DNA of 52,981 nt, from NCBI RefSeq assembly GCF_021443865.1, contig NZ_JABUTB010000001.1, positions 14,726 through 67,706 on the forward strand, given 5' to 3'. The position numbers and the translations under genes are program-made. This DNA is from Clostridium sp. GTDB lineage: Bacteria; Bacillota; Clostridia; Clostridiales; Clostridiaceae. Each line of letters begins with the position of its first letter. The first letter of the stretch is position 1. Below, in pieces: positions 29,420-42,000 of the stretch. The notes beneath the pieces are model-generated. The model was not told where the DNA came from and did not search any database. It saw only the letters and a list, made by a program, of their open reading frames with translations.

Positions 29420-32400
29420 TTACTCCATTAAAAAATCCTTTCCTTTAAAAGAATGTATATTTTCTATATTAGAAAATATTTCATTAGTATTTTCTTCTAT
29501 ATTTTCTAATACATCAGGAAGTCCTATAGTAAATCTACTTCCTTCATTAACTTCACTTTCAAGTTTAATATATCCACCATGAAGCTCAACTATATATTTA
29601 ACAAGAGTAAGTCCTATACCACTACTAGTTGCCTTGGCAACTCCTGTACCTTCAACTTGTGAAAATCTCTTGAATATAAATTCTTGATCAGCTTTTGATA
29701 TTCCAATCCCCGTATCTTCCACAGTTATTTCAATATAATTTGGAACCTCTTTAATATATAATCTTATTTCGCCACCGTCTTTATTATACTTAATAGCATT
29801 ACCTAATAAGTTCACTATACATCTTTCAATTTCAGTTTCATCAAAGGATATAATCTTTTCTTCTATATCAGGATCTATTATAAAAGATAGCCCTTTTTCT
29901 TCTATATAATTTTTCATATTCAGTGCAGTTTCCTCAACTATATAAACTATATCATTGTTTTTCTTAGAAATCTTATATTTTCCAGTTTCTATCTTTGAGC
30001 TATCTATTATATCATTTATTATTTTTAATAGATTCTTACCGCTTTTGTGAACAATCCCCATATACTGATTAATTTTATCATGATTAATGCTTTTATCCTT
30101 ATTAAGTAAATTTATTAATTGTACTGTAGATAAAATAACATTTATTGGTGTTCTTAATTCATGAGATAAGTTTACAAAATAATTATTTTTAAACTTCTCA
30201 TTATTTATTAATTCTTTACTTAGTCTTTTATTTTCTTCTAATTGTTTATTTAAATTCTTAGTCTTTTGATTAACTAAATGTTGTAATATCTTAACATAAT
30301 TAGCTACATAAATAACAATTATTAATAGTATTAAAATATATATTGTATATGCTAAAGGAGTTTTCCAAAAAGGGTTCTTTACCTTTATATTTATACTTAC
30401 CTCTTTAGTTAATTCTCCATGTCCATCTCTAGCTCTTACTTTTAGAACATACTTTCCAGGCTCTAAGGACTTAATATTTATCTCACTAGTCCTATCAAGA
30501 TATATCCAGTCCTTATCAAGTCCTTCTAGAATATATTCATAAGTAGTATTATTTAAACTTTCATAATTAGGTAAGAAAAAATTAATATTTAAATTTTTAT
30601 AATTATAATCTAAAACAAGTTCCTCACCATCATAAGTAACTTTATTATTTCCAACAAAAATATCACCAATTACTACCTCATCATCATTCATATCATAACT
30701 AGATAAGTCATTTGGATTAAAATATGTAAAGCCTTCCGTACTACCAAATATCAGTGTTCCATCTTTAAGCTTTAAACCTGAATTCAAGTTAAATTGATAT
30801 CCATATAATCCATCCATCTTAGTGTAATTGGTTATGATATTATTTTTTACATCATACTTATTTAAGCCTTTATTAGTACTTATCCATATATCGTTATTAT
30901 CATCAATTAAGATTGAGTTTATATAGTTATTAGTTAATCCCTCAGCTGTAGTATAAGAAATAAATTCATTTTTATCTACGTCAAATTTAGAAACTCCAAC
31001 ATTAGTACCTATCCACAAGTTTCCTAAATTATCAAAGGTCATACAATTTATATAATTGTTAATTAAAGCATTTTCATCCGAATAATCCTTAGTATATCTA
31101 TCTATTACGCCTTTTTCCTTATGGAATTTAATTAACCCAGTTTCAATTCCACCTAACCAAAGAATATTTTCATCTTCATTATCTGGTAAAATTATTTTTA
31201 CTTCACCTGGATTTACTCCATATTCCATCAAAGCTTCACTATAATAAACCCTTTCCTCTTTCTCTACATTATAAGTATAAAAGTCACTTGTTGAAGCTAA
31301 CCATACAACTTTTTCATCATAATATAGATAGTTTAATTCTTTAGAGTAATCATCTCCTATTTTTCTTTTTATATAGGTTTTATTTTCAGTATCAAAGATT
31401 ATAATATCCTTATTAGTTAATATAACCATATATTTATCTTTTAGTTTAAACATAGATTTTATATATATATCACTAAAAGATAAATCTGTTTCTTCAAATA
31501 ATGATAATTCTAAATCTCTAGTATCTTCTTTATATATATGTATTCCATTGAATTTAGTTGCTATCCATATAGTATCATTATGTTGCACTATAGATACTAT
31601 GTTCCTACTTTCCTTACTGATATAACTAAATAGTACATTATCATTTAATACATTTACTCCTTTGTCTGTCCCTATCCAAATAGTTCCATTAAAATCTTCA
31701 AAGAAGCATGTTATAACACTACTAGAAATTGAATTATTTGCACTTATATCCTTTCTAAATACATTAAACGTGGTTTTATCTACTGAATATTTTATTGCGC
31801 CATCACTTGTAGATAACCATACATTATTTTTACTATCGTTAAAAATAAAATTGCTATAAAAATTAACTTTATTCTCCTTAAATTCATAAGCATTAGTTAT
31901 AGTACCTTCTTTTAAATTGTGTTTTTTTGCTCCCTCACTATCAATTATATATATATGGTCCTTTTCCTCTTCATATATATTGTATACATAAGTATATTCC
32001 TTAGTAGATATCCATATATTCCCGAAATTATCCTTTGACATATGGTTAATAAAGGATTTTTTTTCTGATTTACTCTTCTCTATTGCTAAGTTTTCATATA
32101 TTAAATTCAATCCTAATCTTGTCCCTACCCATAACCTTTTCTCTCCATCTTCCTCCAAGCAGGTTATTGATGAACTACTTAAAGAATTACTATCATTAGG
32201 ATCATGATAAAATGCTTGTACACTTGCATCTTTAAGATTAAATTTCATTAACCCATTATCTGTACCTACCCACATTACATTTTCATCGTAACTACTTTTT
32301 AATAAGGATGTTATCTTTAAGTTTCCTAAATTATATTTATCATATATATCCTTCATTCTTACTATTGTATCTGATTCTTTGACTAAAAAGTCTAATCCAT

Positions 32401-32731
32401 TATCAGTTCCTATCCAAAGGTTTCCATTAACATCTTCTTCTATTGCGGTTATATAAGTTGAACTTAAAGAATTATCTTTTTTAGGATAGCAATTATATAT
32501 TTTTATTCTTTCACCATCATATCTATTAAGACCATCTTTAGTTCCTATCCACATATATCCCTGACTATCTTGAAATATAGTCGTTACATATTCGTTTGAA
32601 AGTCCATCATGGATAGATATACTCTCAAAATTAGAATCATTTAGTACTTCTGAATATGCTCTTATAGGAAATAAAATAATTATTAAAATAAATATTATTA
32701 TTTTCTTTAATCTCATATTTTTAAACCTCAT
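29420..32731 (-). CDS. Two-component regulator propeller domain sensor histidine kinase (paralog of 16807-20040)
   Basis: SNEYVTTIFQDSQGYMWIGTKDGLNRYDGERIKIYNC matches the first copy; NLSHELRTPINVILSTVQL; GIGLTLVKYIVELHGGYI. Confidence 0.93.
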   Translation of the reverse strand: MRFKNMRLKKIIIFILIIILFPIRAYSEVLNDSNFESISIHDGLSNEYVTTIFQDSQGYMWIGTKDGLNRYDGERIKIYNCYPKKDNSLSSTYITAIEEDVNGNLWIGTDNGLDFLVKESDTIVRMKDIYDKYNLGNLKITSLLKSSYDENVMWVGTDNGLMKFNLKDASVQAFYHDPNDSNSLSSSSITCLEEDGEKRLWVGTRLGLNLIYENLAIEKSKSEKKSFINHMSKDNFGNIWISTKEYTYVYNIYEEEKDHIYIIDSEGAKKHNLKEGTITNAYEFKENKVNFYSNFIFNDSKNNVWLSTSDGAIKYSVDKTTFNVFRKDISANNSISSSVITCFFEDFNGTIWIGTDKGVNVLNDNVLFSYISKESRNIVSIVQHNDTIWIATKFNGIHIYKEDTRDLELSLFEETDLSFSDIYIKSMFKLKDKYMVILTNKDIIIFDTENKTYIKRKIGDDYSKELNYLYYDEKVVWLASTSDFYTYNVEKEERVYYSEALMEYGVNPGEVKIILPDNEDENILWLGGIETGLIKFHKEKGVIDRYTKDYSDENALINNYINCMTFDNLGNLWIGTNVGVSKFDVDKNEFISYTTAEGLTNNYINSILIDDNNDIWISTNKGLNKYDVKNNIITNYTKMDGLYGYQFNLNSGLKLKDGTLIFGSTEGFTYFNPNDLSSYDMNDDEVVIGDIFVGNNKVTYDGEELVLDYNYKNLNINFFLPNYESLNNTTYEYILEGLDKDWIYLDRTSEINIKSLEPGKYVLKVRARDGHGELTKEVSINIKVKNPFWKTPLAYTIYILILLIIVIYVANYVKILQHLVNQKTKNLNKQLEENKRLSKELINNEKFKNNYFVNLSHELRTPINVILSTVQLINLLNKDKSINHDKINQYMGIVHKSGKNLLKIINDIIDSSKIETGKYKISKKNNDIVYIVEETALNMKNYIEEKGLSFIIDPDIEEKIISFDETEIERCIVNLLGNAIKYNKDGGEIRLYIKEVPNYIEITVEDTGIGISKADQEFIFKRFSQVEGTGVAKATSSGIGLTLVKYIVELHGGYIKLESEVNEGSRFTIGLPDVLENIEENTNEIFSNIENIHSFKGKDFLME

Positions 32732-32803
32732 ACAGTTAAATTTACTATCATAAATATTTTTGTATTATTATTCTACTGTATTTTTATTAATCAAATTTAA
32801 TTT

Positions 32804-32833
32804 TGTCGTAAAATGTCTTTTTTCGTTGTCGAA
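32804..32833. promoter_or_regulatory. Candidate Spo0A boxes upstream of propeller kinase 2
   Basis: TTTTGTCGTAAA (core 32804-32810) and TTGTCGAA (core 32827-32833). Confidence 0.3.
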
Positions 32834-32881
32834 TTGCATTTGTATTTACTTTTTTAAGTAATTATTGAATTTAAAAGAAAA

Positions 32882-32906
32882 AATAGGTTACATAAGTAAC
32901 CCTATT
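32882..32906 (-). terminator. Terminator of AgrC-like/AgrA-like operon
   Basis: AATAGGTTAC-ATAA-GTAACCCTATT. Confidence 0.6.
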
Positions 32907-32922
32907 AATTTAAAATTCAAAT

Positions 32923-34233
32923 TTATTGTATCATTATATATGTAGTAAATATATTATTCTTATGACTTCTATTTATATAGCCATTATATTTTTTTATTAT
33001 ATTATCTACCTGACTTAGTCCAATGCCACTTACTTCAGTATTTTTAGTAGATAAAAATCTACCATTAACTTCATTTATATATCCATTAGTGCTATTACTT
33101 ATCTTAAAAACTAAAATATTATTTTCTGAGGCTATTTTTAAATTAATAAATCTATATCCTTTCACATTAGTACAGGCTTCAATGGAATTATCAATAAGGT
33201 TTCCAAGTACAGTACTAATATCTACATTAGAAATTTTTATTTTTGAATTTATCTTTAGATTTAATCTTATATCTATATTTTTTTCTTCTGCAATTTTTAT
33301 TTTACTTAATAATATAGAGTTAACAGCTATATTATCTGTATAAATATTTTTATCTAACTTGCTCATACTGTTATCTATTTCATTTATATATTCTATAACT
33401 GCCTCTTTACCACTAACTTGAAGCAATCCTAAAATCACACTAATATGATTTTTAAAATCATGTCTCCATCCAATCATTTCAGTATACATATCTCGAATTT
33501 CCTTATCGTGAATTTTACGATTTAAATTCATTTTCAATAAAAATTTTTCTTCCATTTCCTTTAAAAATATAGTTAGTATGTATATTAATAAAACTTGTAT
33601 ACTACATAAGCTAAACAGAATAGTTATAATATCAATATTAATTATATCTCTATTGGCTATAACATCTCTTTCAATTATAAAAACTAAAATATGATCTAAA
33701 AGTAATATAATTGCAAGACTATATAAAGTTACATCTTTTATTAGTTTTATAAAATTTAAATTTTTAATAAAAAATGATAAAAGAACAAATTGTATAATTT
33801 TAACAATAAATACTAATATACTTCTTTTATAATTAATTATTAAAAACATCTCAGAAAATGATACATTAAATATCTTAAAAGCTATAGAATACACTATAAA
33901 AGAACTTACTATCATAGTAGTAATGAATAATGATGATAAAAAAAACTTTTCCGATATTCTGCCTTTTCTAAAAAAAATAGGATAAATTAACAATATGAGA
34001 TAATAAAAAATAATAAAACTTACAATTTTACTTCCTTTCAAATAAATAAATATGTTATTAATATTTATTGCTGGTATAAAAGTATAAAATGTAACCATTA
34101 TTATGTTAAATAGTTTATTGTATTTATCATATTTAGGAAGCATTATCTTATTAAAAAAGTATAATATCATAAAGGAACTTATAAAAGTAATTATTAATTC
34201 AGATATATATAAAAATGTCATAAAGCTATTCAA
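32923..34233 (-). CDS. AgrC-like GHKL sensor histidine kinase
   Basis: Polytopic N-terminus; WRHDFKNHISVILGLLQ; LGNLIDNSIEAC; GIGLSQVDNIIKKYNG. Confidence 0.9.
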   Translation of the reverse strand: MNSFMTFLYISELIITFISSFMILYFFNKIMLPKYDKYNKLFNIIMVTFYTFIPAININNIFIYLKGSKIVSFIIFYYLILLIYPIFFRKGRISEKFFLSSLFITTMIVSSFIVYSIAFKIFNVSFSEMFLIINYKRSILVFIVKIIQFVLLSFFIKNLNFIKLIKDVTLYSLAIILLLDHILVFIIERDVIANRDIINIDIITILFSLCSIQVLLIYILTIFLKEMEEKFLLKMNLNRKIHDKEIRDMYTEMIGWRHDFKNHISVILGLLQVSGKEAVIEYINEIDNSMSKLDKNIYTDNIAVNSILLSKIKIAEEKNIDIRLNLKINSKIKISNVDISTVLGNLIDNSIEACTNVKGYRFINLKIASENNILVFKISNSTNGYINEVNGRFLSTKNTEVSGIGLSQVDNIIKKYNGYINRSHKNNIFTTYIMIQ

Positions 34234-34236
34234 TCC

Positions 34237-34947
34237 TTACTCACAAATATAATTTATAAAGGTTTCATTAACCTCTTTATACTTTCCCCTACTTATAGGT
34301 ATATTAACTCCGTTTTCTAGCATGATATTATTTTTTACTATGGACTTAATGTGCTTAATATTTACTATATAAGACCTATGGCATCTTACAAAATACTCAT
34401 TTGGCAGAATCATTTCTATTTCACTTATATTTTTTCTTACTGTAATTTTCTCAGAATTTGTGTGAATATCTATATATGGAGAAAACATAACAAAATAATA
34501 TATTTCATTATAATCTAATTTTATAACCTTCTTAGATGTCTCTAAAACAAATGATGATACTTCTTCATCATTATTAATTCTATCTAAAGTTGTATCTAAA
34601 CAATAATATAAATCCGTTATTTTTATAGGCTTTATTAGATATTGTAATGCTCGAACTCTATAACCATGTAATGCATATTTAAAAAGTCCTGTTACAAAAA
34701 CAATATCTATTTTTGTATTTTTTTCTCTTATTATATTAGATAATTCTACCCCTGACATTTTACTTAAATTTACATCTAAAAATATAATGTCATATTTATT
34801 ATAATCTGACCATTCAAATAAAAATTCTTCTGCAGAATTAAAAGTATCTATGGATATTTTAGTATCCTTTTCCTTTGCCCAATTATGAATATGATTATTA
34901 AGTAAATTAATTTGTACATCTTGATCTTCACATATTGCTATTTTCAT
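34237..34947 (-). CDS. AgrA-like LytTR response regulator
   Basis: MKIAICEDQDVQINLL, DIIFLDVNLSKMSGVEL, C-terminal LytTR (NEYFVRCHRSYIVNIKHI); ATG at 34947 with GGGGTGAT RBS. Confidence 0.92.
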   Translation of the reverse strand: MKIAICEDQDVQINLLNNHIHNWAKEKDTKISIDTFNSAEEFLFEWSDYNKYDIIFLDVNLSKMSGVELSNIIREKNTKIDIVFVTGLFKYALHGYRVRALQYLIKPIKITDLYYCLDTTLDRINNDEEVSSFVLETSKKVIKLDYNEIYYFVMFSPYIDIHTNSEKITVRKNISEIEMILPNEYFVRCHRSYIVNIKHIKSIVKNNIMLENGVNIPISRGKYKEVNETFINYICE

Positions 34948-35263
34948 AGATATAATCACCCCTTATATGATGCATATTCTACAAATGTTATCTTCTACTA
35001 TTATTTAATATTATTTCACTTTATATGACTTAATAATCAGAATTTCTATTACAACTTATTTTCACCTAAAAACAAACCATAAATTATCTAAATTCATCTT
35101 AATATTATACTAATTATATTTGATTTTTCAATAATAGCTAAGAAATTTTTTTGGATTTTTATAAGTATCATTAAATATAAAGATATTTTTATGAAAGTAG
35201 TATATTATAAAGACCTTAATATTATATAATTTGAGCATACTATATTTAAAAGAGGTGATTTAT

Positions 35264-36013
35264 ATGAAATATATTATATTTGATCTAGAATTTAATCAAA
35301 GTTCTAATAAGGAAGATAAAATTCCTCAATTGCCTTTTGAGATAATACAAATTGGAGCTTTAAAACTAGATGAGGATTTTAAAACTATTTCAACCTTTAA
35401 TGAATTAGTTAAACCTACTGTTTATAAAAATATTATTCCTTATGTTCAAGAGCTAACAAAAATTACTGAAGAAATCCTTCATTCAGCTAAAAACTTTACA
35501 GATATTTATTATGACTTTACGAATTTTATTGGAAATGAAGAGGTAACCTTTGTTATATGGGGACTTGTAGACTTAAGAGAATTATATAAAAACATTATTT
35601 ACTTTAATCTTCCTACTGAAAATCTTCCTAAACTTTATATAGACATCCAGCATTATGCTAGCAAGCATTTTAATATTCCACATAAAAAAAGTATTGGTTT
35701 AAAAAATGCATTGAATTTTCTAAATATACATATAGAATCTGAATTTCATAACGCCTTTAATGACGCTTACTATACAGCTGAGATTTTTAAAGAATTATAT
35801 ACTGATTCAATAGAGTCCAAAGTTTATTCTCATACTCCTATTAGAATAAAATCAGAGCCTAAGAAAATAGTTAATTATGATGCTTTAATTCTTCAAATTG
35901 AAAAAATGTATAATAAGAAATTAAATTCTGAAGAAATAAGTATGATAAAATTAGCCTATAATATGGGCAAAACTCACCAATTTCTTATAAAGGATGACGA
36001 AAGCCAAAATTAA
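35264..36013 (+). CDS. 3'-5' exonuclease (DEDD/KapD-like)
   Basis: YIIFDLEFNQS, PYVQELTKITEEIL, HNAFNDAYYTAEI; ATG 35264 with AGAGGTGAT RBS. Confidence 0.88.
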   Translation: MKYIIFDLEFNQSSNKEDKIPQLPFEIIQIGALKLDEDFKTISTFNELVKPTVYKNIIPYVQELTKITEEILHSAKNFTDIYYDFTNFIGNEEVTFVIWGLVDLRELYKNIIYFNLPTENLPKLYIDIQHYASKHFNIPHKKSIGLKNALNFLNIHIESEFHNAFNDAYYTAEIFKELYTDSIESKVYSHTPIRIKSEPKKIVNYDALILQIEKMYNKKLNSEEISMIKLAYNMGKTHQFLIKDDESQN

Positions 36014-36015
36014 TA

Positions 36016-36036
36016 AGGAGCTGTTGCTACAGCTCC
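36016..36036. terminator. Terminator between convergent exonuclease and DUF11 giant
   Basis: GGAGCTGTTGCTACAGCTCC, similar to the asnB terminator. Confidence 0.7.
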
Positions 36037-36052
36037 AAAAATAATTATTATA

Positions 36053-39000
36053 TTAACATAGATTTATTATTTGAACTCTATAAACTACTGTTATTATTTG
36101 TCCAGGTGTCATAGTATTTAAATCAAATCCTACAGCTGGATTGTAATTTGGATAAGCTACTCCATTTATAGTTACTGATCCATTTACAAATATAGTGTTA
36201 TGAGGTATTGGGTCTATAAATATAACATTAGTTGCATTTATATTTCCTGTGTTTTGAATAACAATTGTATAAGTGATTTCTTCACCAATAGTTGCAAACT
36301 TCTTGTTAGCTTCTTTAGTAACTGTTAACTTACCTAAAGCTATATTAGTTGTTACAGTGTTTGAATAAGTGGTATCAGTATAAGGTGGTTGTTTTGGATC
36401 TACCAAATAATCAAAAGTAATAAATGCTTTGTTAGTAACTTGATTAGTAGGTGGAACTGATACTACTGTTGCTGTAAATTGTACTGTTACAACATTTCCA
36501 ATGCCTATACTTCCTAAATTAAATCCTACAGTTGGATCAAAGGTTGGTTGACTTATATTATTTACCTTAACACTATTTGCTTTAAATACTGCTCCTGTTG
36601 AAGGTACATCTTGGAATACTACATTATTATCAATAACATTTCCATTGTTAGTTAGAGTGATAGTATAAACTAAATCATCTCCAATTGTAGCTATTGGCTT
36701 ATCTACAACTTTAACTGCAGTTATCTTACCTAAAACAATATTAGTTATTACAGTATTACTTGGTTGATCCTTAGTAATAATATTTCCATTTGGATCTACT
36801 TTATAACTAAATTGAACATTAGAAGTATTACTTATATATGACGGTGTTGGCAGAGAGGTCACCTTAGCATTAAAGGATACAACTACAGTTTGGTTTGGTG
36901 CTAAATCAGATAATTGGAATCCAGTTACTGGATCTAATGATGGATAAATTATACCATTTATACTTACAGTTCCTATAGCGTAAATTAATCCTGCTGCTAA
37001 TATATCTGTAAAGAATATATTAGTAGCATTTACATTTCCTGTATTAGTTATTGTAGAAGTATAACTTACAATATCATTAACCTTTGCATACATCTTATCT
37101 ACTGTCTTTACATTTGATAAAGTTCCTACATTTACATTAGTTGTAACAGTATTTGAAGTAGCACTTATAGGATAACTAGAACCTTGTGGGTCCACATAAT
37201 AAACACCATTTGATATAGCATAGTTAGTTATTTGTGGTGGTGTTGGTAAAGTGTTTATTATAGCCTTAAATTCTACTAATGAAGTATTACCAGATACAAG
37301 ATCAGGTAAATTAAATCCTGATATTGGATCATAACTTGGATAACTTAATCCATCAACCTTTACAGTTCCTGACTTAAAGGCAGCTCCATTAGATAAGAAA
37401 TCTGTAAAGAATAATCGAGAAATAGTTGTAGTACCATCATTTTTTACTTGAACACTATAATTTAATTCATCTAATATAGTTGCATATGCCTTATCAACTA
37501 TTTTTCTTGCTGATAATGCAGGTCTAACTAATATTGTTGAAACAGTATTAGATTGAATAGATTTTTCATAATATTGACCACTTGGATCTACCTTATAAGA
37601 AAAAGTTCCTATTGCATAGTTTAGAGCTGCTCTACTAGTTGGATTATTAATAACTGTTGCTGTAAATACTACAGTTACACTATTTAAGGTATCGATATTT
37701 CCTATATTAAAACCTACATTAGGATCATAATTTGGATAGGTTATACCATTAACTTTTACAGAACCCAAATTAAATAATATATCTTGTTGCAAATTATCTG
37801 TAAATACTACATTATCAGCAATTACATTTCCATTATTACTTACAACTACTGTATAAGTTATTATATCTCCCATAGTTGCATAAGCTTTATTCACACTCTT
37901 AACTAAATTCAATGAGCCTACATTAATTTGTGTTGTTACTGTATTAGAATTTACAATAACAGTTATATCAGCTCCATTTGGATCAATCTTATAGGAAAAG
38001 GTTATATTTGCTGTATTACTTACTAAAGATGGATTTGGTAATGAAGTTACTAAAGCATCAAAAGTTACTATTACAGTATCACCAGATATTATATTTCCTA
38101 AAGTAAAGCTTGCATAAGGGTCAAGAGCTGGATAAGAGATATTATTAACCTTAACTGAGCCTGTAACAAAGGTTAATCCAAAAGGAATTACATCTCTAAA
38201 ATTAACATTTTTAGCTAAAGTATTTCCAGCATTAAATATAGTAACTGTATAAGTTATTACATCGTTTATAGTTGCATATGACTTACTTACAGCTTTATTA
38301 ACTTGTAAGCTTCCTACATTAATTACAGTTTGTACTGTATTTGATTGTACACTTCTTGCAATTGGAGAATTAGATGGATCTATATAATACTTATAGGAAA
38401 TAGTTGCAAAGTTATAAATAGTATGATCTACTGGTAAACTTTGAACCCTTACTGCAAAAGTTACTGTTATACTTCCAAACCCTATAATATCTGCTAAAAC
38501 AAAGCCTGTATTTGGATTGTAATTATCATAGGTTACACCATTAATCTTAACAGAACCTGCTATAAAGCTAGCATTTGCTTGAATTATATCTTGGAAGAAT
38601 ACATTAAAGGCATTTGCATTACCACTATTATTAATAGTAACTGTATAATTTAGTGTATCTCCTATAGTTGCATAAGCTTTATCTACTGCCTTAGTTGCTG
38701 TAAGAGTTGCTATTTTGATTAAAGTTGTAACTGTATTTGAAGTAGTTGTTCTAGTTACAGGTTGATCTGAATCTGTTAATTTATAAGTGAAGGTAACATC
38801 TGAACTATTATTAATTTCTCCACTTTGAGGTAATGAATCTACTTTTACATTAAATATGACAATATGAGAAGTATATGGAGGTAAATCTGATAAATTAAAA
38901 CCAGTATTAGGATTAAAGCTTGGCTCTGAAACTCCATCTACTACTACACTTCCAGTTATAAAGGATGCAGAACTTTGAATTAAATCCTTGAATATTAAAT

Positions 39001-42000
39001 TAGTAGCATTTACAGAACCAGTATTTCTAATTAATACTGAATAAGCTAAGGTATCTCCAACAGTTGCATATGCTTTATCTACTGATTTAGTAATAGTTAA
39101 TTCACCAAAAGCCACATAGGTTTGTGTGGTATTAGTGTTAATTGTTGCACTAATAGTTTCTGTTCCTGAAAGATAGTCATAATTATAGGTTGCAAAGTTG
39201 TAAATTATATTATTTGCTGGTCTACTTATTATAGTAGCTGCAAAAGTAATTGTAGTAGTTGTTCCTGCTAATATATCATCAATATTAAAGCCTGTACTAG
39301 GATTAAAACCAGTCTTTTGTGCTCCATTTACATAAACAGAATTACTTACAAAGGATATATTTGAGTCTAATATATCTTTAAAGAATCCATGTTGTGTTGG
39401 TACATTCCCATCATTCTTTAAAGTAACTATAAAGTTTAAAGTATCTCCAAGTTTGGCAATTGCCTTATCTACAATCTTATTAGCAGATACTATAGTGTCA
39501 TAAACATAAACTGTAGTTGTATTTGATGTCTTAGTTTTATTTATAGGTTGTCCTTGTGGGTCCACATAATAGCTATAATTAATATCAGAACTGTTTAATA
39601 ATTGATTATTTGCTGGTATTGAATTTGCAGTTACAGTAAAACTAATAGTAGTACGTCCACCTATATTAATATTGTCTAATGGGAAACCTGTATTAGGATT
39701 ATAATTGGATCTATTAACTCCATTAATAAATACTGAACCTGCATTAAAGCTAGATTCTGCTTGAATAATATCCTTAAATAGAAGATTTTGAAGAATTGTA
39801 TTTCCAGTATTAGTTACAACAAAATTATAGGTTATTACATTACTTAATCTTACACTACTTCTATCACTAGCTTTAGTAATAGTTAAATCACCATAATTAA
39901 TAACAGTAGTAACAGTATTACTAGTTGCAGTTCCATTAATATAAGGTTTTGTAGGATCTAATTTATATTGATAATTTAAAATAGATGAGTTTGTAATAAC
40001 ATTATCCTGTGGAAGAGTTGTAACTACTACATCAAAGGTAACTGTCTTAGTTGAACTAGGATTAATAGTTCCTAAAGTAAATCCAACTGTTGGGTCATAG
40101 CTTCCAAAAGTTACACCATCTATTTTAACTGAACCTGGTACAAAGCTAATTTCACTTCTAAGATTATCTATAAAATTTGTATTTTCTATATTAACATTAC
40201 CAGTGTTAGCTATTACAGAAGTATAGGTTAGTGTATCATTAATAGTTGCATATGCCTTATTTACACTCTTAGTATTAGTTACATTCACAGTAGTAATATT
40301 AGTTGTAACTGTATTACTAGTTAAAGTACCATCAATATATGATGAAGTCGGACTTAATTGATACTTAAAGGTTATATTAGCTGTATTATTAATTTGTGGT
40401 GGAGTTGGAACTGAAGTTACAGTAGCATTAAATACTACTACTGAATATCCTCCTGGTAAAACATCATTCATTAAGAATCCTGTATTTGGATTATAGGTTG
40501 GTTTGCTTACACCATCTATTACTACAGAACCATTAACAAAAGTAGCTCCACTTGGAATAATATCTTTAAAATTAACATTTGATAAAGTTACTGTTCCAGT
40601 ATTATTTACAGTAATTGTATAATTAAGAGTATCTCCAATAGTTGCATAGGCCCTATTAACAGCCTTTGTTAAATTAGCTGAATAGCTATTAATAATAGTA
40701 GTTACTGTATTGGAATTTGAAGTCCTAGTTATAGGTTGATCTGCTGGATTTACATAATAACTATATGAAACTATAGCACTATCATTTACAGTATTAGGAT
40801 TTGGCAAGCTATTAACTTTTACTTTAAATTCAATTGTAACAACTTGTCCAGTATTCATATTACCTAAAGTAAAACCAACTTGCGGGTCATAATTTGGTTT
40901 ACTTACTCCATTTACTATTACAGAACCAGAAACTAAAGAAATTTCTGATTGAAGAATATCTGTAAATAAAGTATTTATAGCTGTTGAGTTTCCATTATTA
41001 GTAGCTGTAAATGAATAGGTTAAAATGTCACCTACACCTGCATAACTCTTATCTACACTTTTTATTAAATCTATTTTCGCAACTGGTATATAGGTTCTTA
41101 CATCATTTGAATATACTGTTCTAGTTATTACTGGACTATCTGGACTTTGCTTAAAGGTTACTGTAACTTCAGACATATTAGGAATATATCCAACAGGAGT
41201 GAAATCAAGTATCTTAACACCAAATACTACTGTTGTTGTATCTCCTGGATGCATATCTGGAACTTCAAATTGATTACTTGGATTGTAATTTGGATAATTT
41301 ATTCCATTAATATATACTGTTCCTTCGTAAAACTCTAAAACTGTTCCTATATAATCCGCAAATTTAATATTAGTTAAATTTACATTTCCTAGATTTTGAA
41401 TAGTAGTAGTATAAACTAGGAAATCATTAACTTGTGCATAAGTTTTATCTACGGATTTTATAACAGTATATTTAGCTTCATTAATAGTTGTTTGTACAGT
41501 ATTAGTTAATACTGTATTAGTTAATTTGCCTCTATTTGGATCTGGTTTAAATTGATAAACTATACTTGCATTATTATAAACTATATTTCCTTGTGGTCTA
41601 CTATTTACTATTGCTTGGAAGGTTACATCTATAGCATCATCTGGACATATAGTTCCAAGTGAAAAACCTATAGTTGGATCATAATTTGGATAAAGTACTC
41701 CATTAATAGCAACAGTTCCTGGTACAAAGGAAATATAAGATTGTAAACTATCTAAAAATACAGTATCAGTGGCATTTATATTTCCACCATTAGTAACTTC
41801 TACTTTATAATACAAGGTATTACCAATTTCTGCATAAGATGTATTTACGCTTTTAACAGCATTTATACAAACAAAATTAGCAACTGTCTCAACAGTATTA
41901 GAAGTTTGCTCTGAATCTATAACTGTTCCACCTGGTATAATTTGATATCTAAATGGAACCTGTGCTGTATTTAAAATTGAAGTTCCAGGATTTATACTAT

